Assembly: GCA_030849075.1 (NCBI GenBank)
Contig: JASAOO010002973.1
Location: 1 to 15,506 of the forward strand
Length of the DNA: 15,506 nucleotides
Source of the DNA: Zelonia costaricensis
Lineage: Eukaryota; Euglenozoa; Kinetoplastea; Trypanosomatida; Trypanosomatidae
Direction of reading: 5' to 3'
A program made the translations under genes and the position numbers. This document shows, one piece after another, positions 1 to 8,176 of this stretch. The first letter of the stretch is position 1. Each line of letters begins with the position of its first letter. The notes below the pieces were generated by a model that was given only the letters and a program-made list of their open reading frames with translations, was not told where the DNA came from and did no database searches.

Positions 1-104
1 GGGGAGGCAGTGGGGGACACAGGAAAGTAAAACTGGCGCAGGACGTCAGCAGGAGTGTGCAAGGGTGGGGAAGCGAGGGGTGACGGGCCTTGACGGTGTT
101 GAGA

Positions 105-139
105 CTGGAAGGATAGGGGGCGGGGGGAGGGGGGAGGGT
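105..139 (-). promoter_or_regulatory. candidate spliced-leader acceptor for a gene off the left edge
   Basis: On the minus strand a C-rich pyrimidine tract (about 139 to 108) is followed at once by an AG (complement of CT at 105-106). This is the usual layout of a trypanosomatid trans-splice acceptor. No minus-strand ATG occurs from 104 to base 1, so any start codon served by this site lies outside the window. Confidence 0.45.
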
Positions 140-559
140 CCACAACACGGCACTACGCAACGAGACGCGACGTCGAGAAGGGAGAGTTCCGGGCCCGGCG
201 GTGCGTGTACTGCGTGAAACACAAGAGTTGGAGAGTGCAGAGGAGAAGAGGGGGAGGGTGTCACACACCTGAGCTGGTGCACGTGAAGAGAAGCAGCGGT
301 GGCGCCTCCGTTTCTGGATCGCCGCAACACGACTGTCTGCCTGTCTCGTGTGTGTGTGTGTATGCAGTGTTGCGCAGCGGAGTACGAGGTGCGTGAGGCG
401 AGCGCGTAAACGAAAACTGTACACACAAGCGAGCGAGAGAGAGAGATAGGGGGACGCAGTGGAGGTGGGAGACGCAGTGGAGGTGGGGGAAGGAGGTTGG
501 ATACGCCTATCAAAGAGGAGGCGCCGGGGTGGCACTGTGGAAGCAGACAAGGGGGCACC

Positions 560-578
560 CACACACACACACACACAC
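560..578. repeat. (CA)n microsatellite
   Basis: Uninterrupted CA dinucleotides of about 19 bases in the 5' flank of the off-window gene; they read as (UG)n in the minus-strand RNA. Confidence 0.9.
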
Positions 579-847
579 TTTGAGGTGGTGGCAGACGTCG
601 GCGCTGAACCGCAGCCCCTAGAAGCATGTACAACCATATCCCAGGCACTGGCACCAGCGCAGTTTTGCTTTTTTTTCTCATTTCCTTTCCCTTTTCAACT
701 TCTTGCTTGTGCGAGCATCGACTCCACAAAACAGCGGTTATAAAAAAGGGGGATGGAGGCACACAAACAGAGCGAGCAGTCAACGGTTGCCGACCTCCGC
801 CCCCGTTCCCCCCGCCCCGCCCCCACCCCCCCCGTCCCCTTCGGTCG

Positions 848-2995
848 TCAAGTGTCGCCTGCATCCACCGCAATGACGCGCTTCACCGTCAATCCGAACC
901 TGAACCCGCGCCCCCACCGCGCGGGGTCGACCACGGCGCTGCGTCTCTCTGCGTCAGTCGCCGTGGCACATTCGGTTCGAGCTCGCTTTGTGGCCTGCAC
1001 ATGCGCTGCAGTCACATCAGGCACGATCTGGCGCTCATACTCGATCGATGTCAGTTCGAACTCCGTTTCCACCTCGTCCTCCTCCGCTTCGGTGTCATCC
1101 ATGCCGTCATCTGCGTCGGCAGGTGCGTCAACGCCCGACGCACCTCCACCCAGCTCCACCGCCGCAGTCGCCGCTGCGGACGCAGACCCCGTCGTGCGTC
1201 CCTGCAGCCCGCCGGCGCGCAGGCCCTCGCGTGTCTCGGCATCCACCCAGCCGTCCGCGCCGGAGCTGCTCAGGCGGCTGAAGCCCGTCCACGACGTCGA
1301 GCTCGGGCCGCGGCGCAGCGTGAGCAGCCACGGCGCGCTGCTGTGCACCAGGCGGACCCCCACCGCTCCGGTCGCCGCCTGCGCCACGCTCGCAGGGCCG
1401 GCGGCGGTAGCGGTGGCGGCGCCGTCCATGCCAGCAGCGCCGCAGCGAAGTTGAAAGGCGTTGAGCTCGCACCCCTCTACGAGGCACTCGAGCAGCTTCG
1501 TCACAAGGAAAGGCAGCACCGCACACGGCGCCGCACGGAGGCTCGTCGAGGCGAGGGACGCGCGAGAGTGACCCGTGCCCGCACCGAGGCCCAGCAACGG
1601 CTGCGGCGGCAGCAGGCGCCACACGAAGCGGCGGCCCACCACACGCGGCGGTGACGATGGCGACCCAGGTTGCGTCATCACGGTGGACTCTTCCGTGATG
1701 CGGCCGACCTGGGCACACGGGGCGGCCCCGCGGAAGGGGAGCGACGCGATCACGGACACGTGAAAGCCTGCCAGCACCGTCGCGGCGTCTTGGACGGCGC
1801 ACAGCACCTCTCGCGCAGCGGCCGATGCGTCGCGCTCGCCGTCCGCCGTGACCGCCTCGCCCTTGATGGACGCCCCCTCGCCCCAAGGGAGCGCGGCGCT
1901 GATCGGCAACACGGGGAGGTGGCTGAGCGCCTCCCAGGCCACCCACACAGGGTTCACGTCGCCGGTCTGCAGGTGCTGCGGCTCCGCCACGAGGGCCGCG
2001 CCGCCGAACCACTCGAGTGGCACACCCATCACGGCGCACTCCGCACCGAGCCGCTTCTGCGTCACGCGCGAGCTCGCGACAAGGCAGAGGAGGAGGCGGC
2101 CGTGCTCCACGCACAGCATGGCACTCACCTCCCTCCACGCCGGGTGGCCCGCGAGGCGCACATACGCCGTGTGGTGCGTCGCAGTAGCAGCCGCAGCAGC
2201 CGCGGTGGCACCGCACGCGGCCGCGTCAACCACAGGCAGCCGCGCGTGGCGGAGAGCGGCCATTTCGCAGAAGACGCTCTGCAGGGCATCCGCGTACGCT
2301 CCCAGCGTCAGTCCCGAGTGCGTCGCTACTGCCACAGCAGCAGGGACGGCAGAGGAAGCAGCACTCACTTGCGTCGCCGCCCCGCTGGCTCGTTGTGCCA
2401 TCGTGAGGTTCTCGGCAAGAGTCGGCCCTGTGCCGAGGCAGTAGACCGTGCCGTGCCGTGCCGCCACTGCACCGAGTTGCCGCTGCACATCCGCCAGCCG
2501 CGCGGCGGACATGGGCAGGCTGCGAGGGGCCTGCGGCGACGGCAGCGGTGGGGGTCGGGCGGCAGCGTCGCGGTGAGGCGGGGCCTGGGCCTGCGTGTGG
2601 GCCGCGCTGTGCTCCTCTGCCGCGGCAATGTCCACGTGCACCTCGCACGAGGAGAGCACGCCGTAGTAGGGCATCGACGGGAAGGGCCGCCGCGGCAGGG
2701 CGGGCTGCGGCGGACGGGCCGGTTGGGCCGCCGTGAGGAGGGCGGGGAGGTCGACGAGCTGCGTTCGAGAGAGGCCGGGCGCGGTGCCTGACCTCGATAG
2801 ATCTGGCGCGGCCTCTGCGTTCTCAGCCCGGCCGCCAGGATCGGTACCGAGTTGCAGATGTGATGCGGGGGCGGCTGTGGCTGCGGCTATGGCGGACCCG
2901 TTTGTGGCGGCCGCAGCAGTGGACGTGCTGGCGCTGGTGTCCGTGAGGCCGCTCCCGCGGCGAAAGCTGGCGCTGGTGCTCTGAAAGACGTTCAT
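848..2995 (-). CDS. conserved-type hypothetical protein, 715 aa, function not recognised
   Basis: I do not recognise this protein. I place the start at the ATG whose complement is 2993-2995. The frame stays open to 3337, but that extension begins with GTG, runs through a (TH)n stretch encoded by a microsatellite, and has no other ATG. There is also no sense ATG in any frame from 2996 to 3503. Residues 1-100 are low-complexity (Ser, Thr, Ala, Pro). The more ordered parts are about 108-125, 164-200, 228-252, 277-340 (alternating hydrophobic stretches that look like beta strands, with an LEWFGG at 327-332), 392-420, 453-468 and 490-520. An acidic patch follows at about 627-648, then a basic, aromatic C-terminus (WGRGFRFGLTVKR, 694-706). 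There is no signal peptide, clear membrane segment or known catalytic motif. Long Ala/Gly/Ser insertions between ordered blocks are typical of Leishmania proteins. Coding is likely real because the frame is long and ordered; function is unknown. Confidence 0.8.
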   Translation of the reverse strand: MNVFQSTSASFRRGSGLTDTSASTSTAAAATNGSAIAAATAAPASHLQLGTDPGGRAENAEAAPDLSRSGTAPGLSRTQLVDLPALLTAAQPARPPQPALPRRPFPSMPYYGVLSSCEVHVDIAAAEEHSAAHTQAQAPPHRDAAARPPPLPSPQAPRSLPMSAARLADVQRQLGAVAARHGTVYCLGTGPTLAENLTMAQRASGAATQVSAASSAVPAAVAVATHSGLTLGAYADALQSVFCEMAALRHARLPVVDAAACGATAAAAAATATHHTAYVRLAGHPAWREVSAMLCVEHGRLLLCLVASSRVTQKRLGAECAVMGVPLEWFGGAALVAEPQHLQTGDVNPVWVAWEALSHLPVLPISAALPWGEGASIKGEAVTADGERDASAAAREVLCAVQDAATVLAGFHVSVIASLPFRGAAPCAQVGRITEESTVMTQPGSPSSPPRVVGRRFVWRLLPPQPLLGLGAGTGHSRASLASTSLRAAPCAVLPFLVTKLLECLVEGCELNAFQLRCGAAGMDGAATATAAGPASVAQAATGAVGVRLVHSSAPWLLTLRRGPSSTSWTGFSRLSSSGADGWVDAETREGLRAGGLQGRTTGSASAAATAAVELGGGASGVDAPADADDGMDDTEAEEDEVETEFELTSIEYERQIVPDVTAAHVQATKRARTECATATDAERRSAVVDPARWGRGFRFGLTVKRVIAVDAGDT

Positions 2996-3146
2996 GGCTT
3001 CACGCACAGCGTCGAAGTGGGAGGAGGGGGGGGGCGGAGCGGCACTGGAGGTCGTTGTGGGGCTGGGACGGGGCCGTGTCAAGCGGGAAGCAGGTGTCCT
3101 GCTCTGATGTGTGCTTCTATGAAAGCGCCAACGTGTCTGTGTTTGT

Positions 3147-3151
<5 letters not shown>

Positions 3152-3187
<36 letters not shown>
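3152..3187. repeat. (GT)18 microsatellite
   Basis: About 36 uninterrupted bases of TG/GT. In RNA from the minus strand it reads as (CA)n and would fall in the 5'UTR of the 715-aa gene if the acceptor near 3310 is used. In one frame it creates a spurious His-Thr repeat. Confidence 0.95.
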
Positions 3188-3188
<1 letters not shown>

Positions 3189-3309
3189 ACGCGTGTGCAG
3201 GCTTGAGTAGACGTAACCCAAGAAGCTGTGAGTCTCTTTATATGTATGTGTGTGTACGCGTTCTGGCGACCGGTACACGGGTGCGGCGCTGGTTGCCTCT
3301 GTTTCACGT

Positions 3310-3362
3310 CTTTCAATAGCAAGGCAAGCCGGAGCACAGAGAGTGGAAAGAGAAGGACGGGA
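3310..3362 (-). promoter_or_regulatory. candidate spliced-leader acceptor of the 715-aa gene
   Basis: A CT-rich tract (3362-3335 on the minus strand) is followed by an AG at 3311/3310. The first ATG downstream in any frame is at 2995, giving a 5'UTR of about 314 nt that contains a (CA)18 run. A more proximal site cannot be excluded: a C-rich tract at about 3043-3018 has its next AG at 2999/2998, leaving only two bases before the ATG. Confidence 0.4.
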
Positions 3363-3844
3363 AGTTGTCACAGACGCGCGTGTGTGTGTGTGTGACTCGA
3401 ATGTGGCGGCGGGGTGCGCCCTCGCTGCCGACACACACGTGTTTGCGCTGCCTGGAACCGTAAGCAGCGGTTTGACCGGTCCGACTCCGGGTCGCTCAAG
3501 CCGCATGGACACGATGGCAGCCACAGCGGCGTAGCCGGTTACCTTCTCTCTTCGCACTTCAATACCGCGCGTCGCGTTGCACGAATGGGGGAGACGAAGA
3601 AAGGAAAAGAAGGGCGGCCCATGCGAGGCAAACAATGGGCGAACCCCCGGCAGGAAGGACGCGGGGGGAGACGGAGCGTCCTCACCGCTGCGGGGAGGGG
3701 GAGGAGTGGGGAGTGGGGAGTGGGCGCAGTGAGGCAGAGCTGGGCAGGGCGGCCCCGCTCAGCAAGAACGCGCAACACACACACGTACACGCCTCACCCC
3801 CGCCCCGCCCCGGCCCCACCCCTCTACCGCTTTCGCCTCTCACC

Positions 3845-5329
3845 TCACGCACTCACCGACGCTGCAGCGACGGCCGCGAGGTGGGCGCGCAGTTCTCGCA
3901 TGCGGGCATCGATGCGGACAATGACGGCGTCGCCCTCGCGCAGTGCGCCGCTGCTGCCCTCCACCAGAGCCGCCCGCTCCCCCTCCAGTCGATGCAACTC
4001 CCGCGTCGTGCGCTCCACGACATCGCGCACCGCCGCCGCCGCCGTGGTGGAAGTGGAGGACGCGCCTGTGGTGGCGCTTCCTGGCGCGAGTGAGTGAGCT
4101 GGACGCAGCGACGCACCGGCAGCCGCAGAAGCCGGCTCGGACCCCACCGCCTCCGCCGCCGGCAGTCTCGACTGGGACGGTGCGTCAGCCTTGAGGGAGC
4201 GCAGCTGCTCCCGCCGCCGCGCGAGAGCGGCGGCCAGGCGCGTGTTCTGCTCCTCCAGCTCGCGGCACCGTCGCTGCACCGCGTCCATCTCCGTGGCGTG
4301 CCGCTGGGCCTGCCGCTCCAGCTGCAGCTGATGCTCGGCGCTCCACTGCCCCCGCAGCTGCTCGAGTTGGAGCGCGGCGACAGCGGAGGAAGGAGCCGAC
4401 GTCGCCACGACGCCGCCGCCGCCGCTGGGGTTCTCTGAGCCCGCTGGCGCCGTGAGCTGCTGTGTGCGATACCGACTGAAGGCTTCGTACAGAGACAGGT
4501 ACTCCTGCTGGGCCTGTCGCTGCCGCTCGTCTGCGCGCCGCGCCTGCGCCTCTGCGGCCTTGACCCGCTCCTCCAGCAGCCGTGCGCGGTGGGCGATAGT
4601 GTCGTTAGCAAGGCGCACCTGTGCCCGCACTTCGTCCTCGACGCGCTGCTGTGCGTCCAGGAGCTGCTGCCGCATGCGCCGCACATCCTTCTCCATGTCC
4701 GAGACGCGCTGCTGCCGCTCCGCGAGGCGGACTTCATCTGCCTTCACGGCCTCCTCGCGCAGAGTCACCGCCGCGGTGCGCTGGTGCAGTGCAACGCGCG
4801 CTTCCTTCTCGCGGCGCCTCACCACGCGGTCGAGCTCGGCGAGGGCAGCGGCGCGGTGCTTGTCGAGTTCCTTGCGAAACCCCTCCGCCTGCACGGCCTT
4901 CCACAGCTCGAGGTCCCACGCAGCCCTGTACTCGGCCGTGTCACGCACATCTTGGTCACCACCACCGCCGCCTCGGCCGCCAGCACCGTCCGCTGCACCA
5001 CCGCCAGCGCGTTGGGTGGGGACTGCAATCCTCGCCGCGGTGCTGGAGCGCGTGCCGGCGGGCCTCGATGCGCTGCCGCTGTTCAGCAGGGTGTTGAGCG
5101 GGGACACGCTCCGCCCATTCGGCGTGGTCCCGGTAGAGGGCTCGTGCGGCTGGGGCAAGGTGTAGGTGGAAGTGGTGCGGTCGTCGGCGGTGGCACGGCC
5201 GAGCAGGGTGGCGTAGGCGTCTGACCGGTCGTGCGACGCGCTGAGGCGCTGCGGCGTGGTGCTCGACTCACCGCCGGTGGTGCGGTGGCTGTCCGCACTG
5301 CCGCTGGTGTCGACGGAACCCGACGACAT
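3845..5329 (-). CDS. coiled-coil protein resembling the CEP120 C-terminal region, 494 aa
   Basis: Residues 1-128 are low-complexity (Ser/Thr/Gly) and probably disordered, ending in a Gly run at 118-124. A long charged helical region runs from about 132 to 290, opening with EYRAAWDLELWKAVQAEGF (133-151). A second helical block spans about 316-380. After a Ser/Ala linker, a final helix at 436-487 contains LHRLEGERAALVEG and ends with an RIDARMRELRAHL-type motif. The opening motif, the middle helices and the terminal motif occur in the same order in the C-terminal coiled coil of animal CEP120, a centriole and basal-body assembly protein, as I remember that family. The N-terminal C2-like domains of CEP120 are absent. 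If the match holds, a basal-body or flagellar role is the natural guess, but any long coiled coil could mimic it. The start ATG lies 18 nt after a strong acceptor. Confidence 0.85.
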   Translation of the reverse strand: MSSGSVDTSGSADSHRTTGGESSTTPQRLSASHDRSDAYATLLGRATADDRTTSTYTLPQPHEPSTGTTPNGRSVSPLNTLLNSGSASRPAGTRSSTAARIAVPTQRAGGGAADGAGGRGGGGGDQDVRDTAEYRAAWDLELWKAVQAEGFRKELDKHRAAALAELDRVVRRREKEARVALHQRTAAVTLREEAVKADEVRLAERQQRVSDMEKDVRRMRQQLLDAQQRVEDEVRAQVRLANDTIAHRARLLEERVKAAEAQARRADERQRQAQQEYLSLYEAFSRYRTQQLTAPAGSENPSGGGGVVATSAPSSAVAALQLEQLRGQWSAEHQLQLERQAQRHATEMDAVQRRCRELEEQNTRLAAALARRREQLRSLKADAPSQSRLPAAEAVGSEPASAAAGASLRPAHSLAPGSATTGASSTSTTAAAAVRDVVERTTRELHRLEGERAALVEGSSGALREGDAVIVRIDARMRELRAHLAAVAAASVSA

Positions 5330-5347
5330 CAGACAGCAGCCGGCGCG

Positions 5348-5379
5348 CTTTGGGGGGTGGAGAGAAGAAAGAAAAAGAA
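5348..5379 (-). promoter_or_regulatory. spliced-leader acceptor of the coiled-coil gene (proximal)
   Basis: On the minus strand a nearly pure pyrimidine tract (5379-5352, T-rich then C-rich) is followed by AAAG, with the AG at 5349/5348. The start ATG of the coiled-coil protein follows after an 18-nt leader with no ATG. This is one of the clearest acceptors in the window. Confidence 0.65.
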
Positions 5380-5424
5380 TGGACGGAGAAGGGCGAAGAT
5401 TGGCTGGCTGAGTGCTCTCTCCGC

Positions 5425-5426
<2 letters not shown>

Positions 5427-5460
<34 letters not shown>
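5427..5460. repeat. (CA)17 microsatellite
   Basis: About 34 uninterrupted bases of CA, lying about 100 bases upstream of the coiled-coil start codon and just upstream of its proximal acceptor tract. Confidence 0.95.
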
Positions 5461-5465
<5 letters not shown>

Positions 5466-5699
5466 ACTCTTGATCTCGCCCTCGTGCGGAAGGGGGGAGG
5501 GAGGGGTGCGTGCGCGCGCGAGCCCCCCCTCTTCACCGCGGTAACTTGACGTCAAGCACGCGCGCTGTCAGCGGAGGCGACCCCCTCCACCGCACGGGGA
5601 GACAGGGGGGAAAGAAGAAGAAGCGAACGGCGAATACAGATCTATGAACGAAATCGAGCCTTCAGTCGAAGTTGGGGAAAGGGGGTAGTGCGGTAACAC

Positions 5700-5730
5700 G
5701 GGGAGGGGGGGAGGGGGGAGGGGAGGGGGG
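5700..5730. repeat. G-run block with G-quadruplex potential
   Basis: Five runs of four to seven G separated by single A residues on the plus strand. The plus strand is the template, so the RNA would carry a C-rich tract while the DNA template could form a quadruplex. Confidence 0.6.
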
Positions 5731-5940
5731 TCGCAGGAACGTCCGATCTCGTCTCCCTCACGCACCCCTTCACCTGCGTTCTCCTGTCCAGAGATTTCTC
5801 TATCCTTGTGTGTGTGTGTGCTCGATGCCTCTAGACGATCGTGGCCCAGCCCCTGCCTCACGGTTGCGTGCACGTTCCACTCGGCACGGGGCTCACCCCG
5901 CCTCGTGTGGCGTGCCGTTGAGTGGGTGGGTCTGCTTGTT

Positions 5941-6001
5941 CTGTGCAGTGCGGACGGAGAGTGCGAGAGCGAAAAAAAAAAAGTAGGAGAGAGAGAGGGG
6001 G
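5941..6001 (-). promoter_or_regulatory. candidate upstream spliced-leader acceptor
   Basis: On the minus strand a CT-repeat, T11 and further CT-rich sequence (about 6001-5960) leads to the first AG at 5942/5941. No sense ATG follows until the coiled-coil start at 5329, so use of this site would give that mRNA a 5'UTR of about 610 nt. Confidence 0.35.
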
Positions 6002-6244
6002 CGGTGTGGGGATAGAGGCGTGAGTCGGCGCACCCGCCCGCCGTTCCGCTTACCGGGCGCTTGTGTGGCGCACCCGTCTGCAACAGATTGACAATTCCCC
6101 CCGAAGAGCGGGCGGACGAGGGGGGGGGCGCCCTCAGCGCGTGCCTTCTCACCCGCGTTTCTGACACCCTTTCGCGCTGCTCGGCAAGGCAACAGTGGAG
6201 GACGTGCACTGCGGTGTCGCGATGGAGATGCCCACCACGATCGC

Positions 6245-6300
6245 CTACTCGTGGACCAAATGGAAAGAGAGAACAGAGAGGGACAGGCGAAGGAGGGAGC
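6245..6300 (-). promoter_or_regulatory. candidate distal spliced-leader acceptor
   Basis: A pyrimidine-rich tract on the minus strand (about 6299-6262, with few purines) is followed by an AG at 6246/6245. It lies just inside the ATG-free half of the spacer. Use would give either a 5'UTR of about 915 nt for the coiled-coil gene or a separate non-coding transcript. Confidence 0.35.
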
Positions 6301-7005
6301 GTGTGAGTTGACAATAGGGCGACTGGATGGCGCGTAGCGCGTGACGAAGTGGACAGCAGCTCAGCTCCCCCACCCCGGGGGAAGGGGGAGGGGCACTGTC
6401 GACGAGTGCAGGCCAGCCCATCTCACGCCACGAGCTCATGTGGTGCACGACGATACGGGGTGCGTACTGCCTTCACGCAGATCTAGCCCCTCGCGAACAC
6501 ACAGAGAAATCGGCGGCATGTCTCCGCCTAGTCGCACACACGTCATGACGTCTGCATCTCAGCCGGCGCGGTGCCCCCCCCCCGCACACCAGAGGGGAGA
6601 AAAAGAAAACAAGAATGGGACAGCGCCGTCACTGCTGAGCTTCGGCACCGGCTTCGCAGCGCCGCTGGCCTTCGTCTCTGCATTTTGTCTTCTTTTTTGT
6701 TGGCAGCGCCGCCCTCTCTTGCTTGTGTGCGCATGGGTGTGTGTGTTTGTGTGTCGCTGTCGTGGCCGTGGTCGTCATCCGCTTACTTACGAGTCCGCCG
6801 TGAAACGGAGAAGCACAAGTTCAAGTGAAGGTGCACGTGAAAGGAGCTCGGGGCTGACTGCGTGAGCGTGTCTGTGTTCAATATTCGTGTGCGTGGAAGT
6901 GGGGGGGAGGGGGGCACAACCCTCAACGCAGCGCAACGCCATTGCGAAGCGGGAAAAACGAGAGGCGTGAGAGAAGAGGAATCGTGGCTGTCACCTGCCT
7001 CGTCA

Positions 7006-7079
7006 AACACACACACACACACACAGACAGCCCATGTTACATCAACGCACTCACGCCAACACACACGCACACACACACA
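7006..7079. repeat. paired (CA)n tracts
   Basis: (CA)n at 7006-7025 and an interrupted ACAC/GCAC run ending near 7079, separated by about 40 unique bases. They lie about 100 to 175 nt past the EMC2 stop codon and read as (UG)n in its 3'UTR. Confidence 0.85.
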
Positions 7080-7181
7080 AACAGGCACCTTCTCCATACA
7101 AGACCAGAGGCAGCACAACTGCGTGCCGTCGGCTCAAAATCAAAAACCAGTTTCTTCTTGCTCACCCTCTTTGCTGGTCAA

Positions 7182-8135
7182 TCAGGTCTCGCGCTGGAGG
7201 CACGCGTCGAGGGCGGACAGCATGGGGCTGCCCGCGTACATGCGGCGCAGCGTCTCAGCAGCGTACGTGCGCAGGTCCTGCGTCTGTGCCAGCTCCGCCT
7301 CCTCCTCCATCTTCTTCGTGCCAGACTGGTGCTGACGCAGCATCTCGTTCGTGACCTGCCAAAGCCCGTACGCGGCGCGGGTATTGTTGGACTCCGCGTT
7401 GTAGAGCAGCGACTGCGAGTACTCGACGACGCAGCGCGGCAGGTCGCGCTTCATGTAGTACAGCTCTCCGAGCCGCGCGTGCGCGAAGTAGGAGTCGCTT
7501 TCGAAGAGCAGCGCCTCCTCGGCGTAGAAGATGGCCTTGTCCGTGTTGCCGAGGAGGTAGTACAGGCTGCTCAGCTCGCGGTACGCCTGCAGCGCATCGC
7601 CGCGGTGCACCTCGAAGTACGTGTGCTGCTTGTCGTCCTCGTCCGTGTAGACGAGGTCGTCCTCCAGCACGCGAATAGCCGCCTCCAACCGGCCCTCGCT
7701 CTTGTAAATGGCGCTGAGCCGCTTCACGCAGAAGTCATTTGTTGGCATGTCCTTGAGCACCTGCTCGTACAGCTTCTTCGCCTCGGGTATCTTATCCTGG
7801 GCCTCGAGGCAGAGACCGCGCAGGTGACTCACGCGCACCGACTTCTTGCCAAAGCGGCTCTCCAGCAGGTTGAGGTACATGGTGGCGTTCTCGATCCGGC
7901 CGCACTCGAGGGAGGCGATGAGCACCTGCTCGTACACCTCGTACAGCTCCGTCGAGGACAGCCCGCTCGACCCGCCCGCCAGCAGGTCGGTGCCGAGGAA
8001 CAGCATCTTGTTGGCGTTTCGGGCCCCGCTTGCGCGGTAGTCCTGCACAAGTTTAATCTTCTCCTTGCGCGAGAGCTGCTTCAGGTCCACTGGCGTCAGC
8101 GACTGCAGCGAGAGGTGCGGCTCGGCGTCGGCCAT
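7182..8135 (-). CDS. EMC2: ER membrane protein complex subunit 2 (EMC2/TTC35), TPR protein, 317 aa
   Basis: EMC2 is the cytosolic TPR scaffold of the ER membrane protein complex, which inserts tail-anchored and multi-pass membrane proteins. The protein follows the human EMC2 order as I recall it: a YEQVLIASLECGR helix at 68-80 (human YEQVMIAALDYGR), then RLGK-like and EA...KLYEQVLKDMPTND at 118-134, KRLSAIYKSEGRLEAAIRVL at 138-157, a TPR at 184-211 (LSSLYYLLGNTDKAIFYAEEAL), a TPR at 217-245, and a conserved AAYGLW at 254-259 matching the family's ALFGLY. Length is close to the usual 290-300 residues. An acidic insert at about 162-180 is extra relative to human EMC2. There is no signal peptide or membrane segment, as expected. 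The start is the first sense ATG after a candidate acceptor 41 nt upstream, and there is no other sense ATG for 436 bases. Confidence 0.9.
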   Translation of the reverse strand: MADAEPHLSLQSLTPVDLKQLSRKEKIKLVQDYRASGARNANKMLFLGTDLLAGGSSGLSSTELYEVYEQVLIASLECGRIENATMYLNLLESRFGKKSVRVSHLRGLCLEAQDKIPEAKKLYEQVLKDMPTNDFCVKRLSAIYKSEGRLEAAIRVLEDDLVYTDEDDKQHTYFEVHRGDALQAYRELSSLYYLLGNTDKAIFYAEEALLFESDSYFAHARLGELYYMKRDLPRCVVEYSQSLLYNAESNNTRAAYGLWQVTNEMLRQHQSGTKKMEEEAELAQTQDLRTYAAETLRRMYAGSPMLSALDACLQRET

Positions 8136-8176
8136 GGTGCCAGCAACGATAAGAGAAGTGGGCGATGAGGGGTGGG

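Larger units (their letters stand above)
1..847 (-). other. spacer: 3' flank of the 715-aa gene and 5' flank of a gene off the left edge
   Basis: I see no credible coding region here; the open frames are low-complexity and rich in Pro, Arg and His. Read on the minus strand, 847 down to 625 should be 3'UTR of the neighbouring gene and contains several sense ATGs (complements at 625, 634, 678 and 714). From 624 to 1 there is no sense ATG at all. The region holds a (CA)n run at 560-578, a (GT)n run at 348-362, purine-rich blocks around 428-500, and a G-rich block at 111-138 that reads as a C-rich pyrimidine tract in RNA. This pattern fits the 5' flank of a further minus-strand gene starting left of base 1. 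Confidence 0.6.
2996..3844 (-). other. spacer between the coiled-coil gene and the 715-aa gene
   Basis: No gene is seen. On the sense (minus) strand, bases 3844 to about 3507 should be 3'UTR of the coiled-coil gene. Bases 3503 to 2996 have no ATG in any frame and fit a 5' flank. Two possible spliced-leader acceptors lie in this stretch: the pyrimidine tract 3362-3335 with AG at 3311/3310, and a C-rich tract at about 3043-3018 whose next AG is only two bases before the start codon. The region also holds a (GT)n microsatellite at 3152-3187. Confidence 0.6.
5330..7181 (-). other. 1.85-kb spacer between EMC2 and the coiled-coil gene, in two contrasting halves
   Basis: No protein gene is supported. 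From 7181 to 6419 the sense strand holds about 11 ATGs, as expected by chance for a 3'UTR. From 6418 to 5330 it holds none in any frame over 1089 bases, while the other strand has seven. The ATG-free half contains the proximal acceptor (5348) and two more pyrimidine-tract/AG pairs at about 5941 and 6245. It also has a G-rich block at 5700-5730, an A11 run at 5972-5982 and a (CA)n run at 5427-5460. The other half has (CA)n runs near 7006-7025 and 7069-7079. A degenerate SIDER retroposon could be hidden here, but I cannot identify one by eye. Confidence 0.6.

Noticed and set aside
1128..2216. 362-aa minus-strand and several plus-strand frames inside the 715-aa gene
   Set aside because: GC-rich coding DNA leaves alternative frames open; these are Arg/Pro/Ala-rich without ordered segments.
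2996..3337. N-terminal extension of the 715-aa protein with a His-Thr repeat
   Set aside because: It opens with GTG, contains no ATG, is largely microsatellite translation, and lies downstream of a plausible splice acceptor as leader sequence.
5972..5982. A11 run considered as the poly(A) tail of a retroposon
   Set aside because: It is short, sits within a longer purine tract that reads better as a pyrimidine acceptor tract on the transcribed strand, and has no recognisable element or target duplication beside it.
5568..6314. 248-aa minus-strand open frame in the EMC2 to coiled-coil spacer
   Set aside because: No ATG exists on this strand between 5330 and 6418, so it uses a non-ATG start, and its composition is low-complexity.
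6942..8168. 408-aa plus-strand open frame opposite EMC2
   Set aside because: It is an antisense shadow: the minus-strand frame has the recognisable TPR/EMC2 sequence, while this one is Leu/Val/Arg/Gln-biased with no domain.
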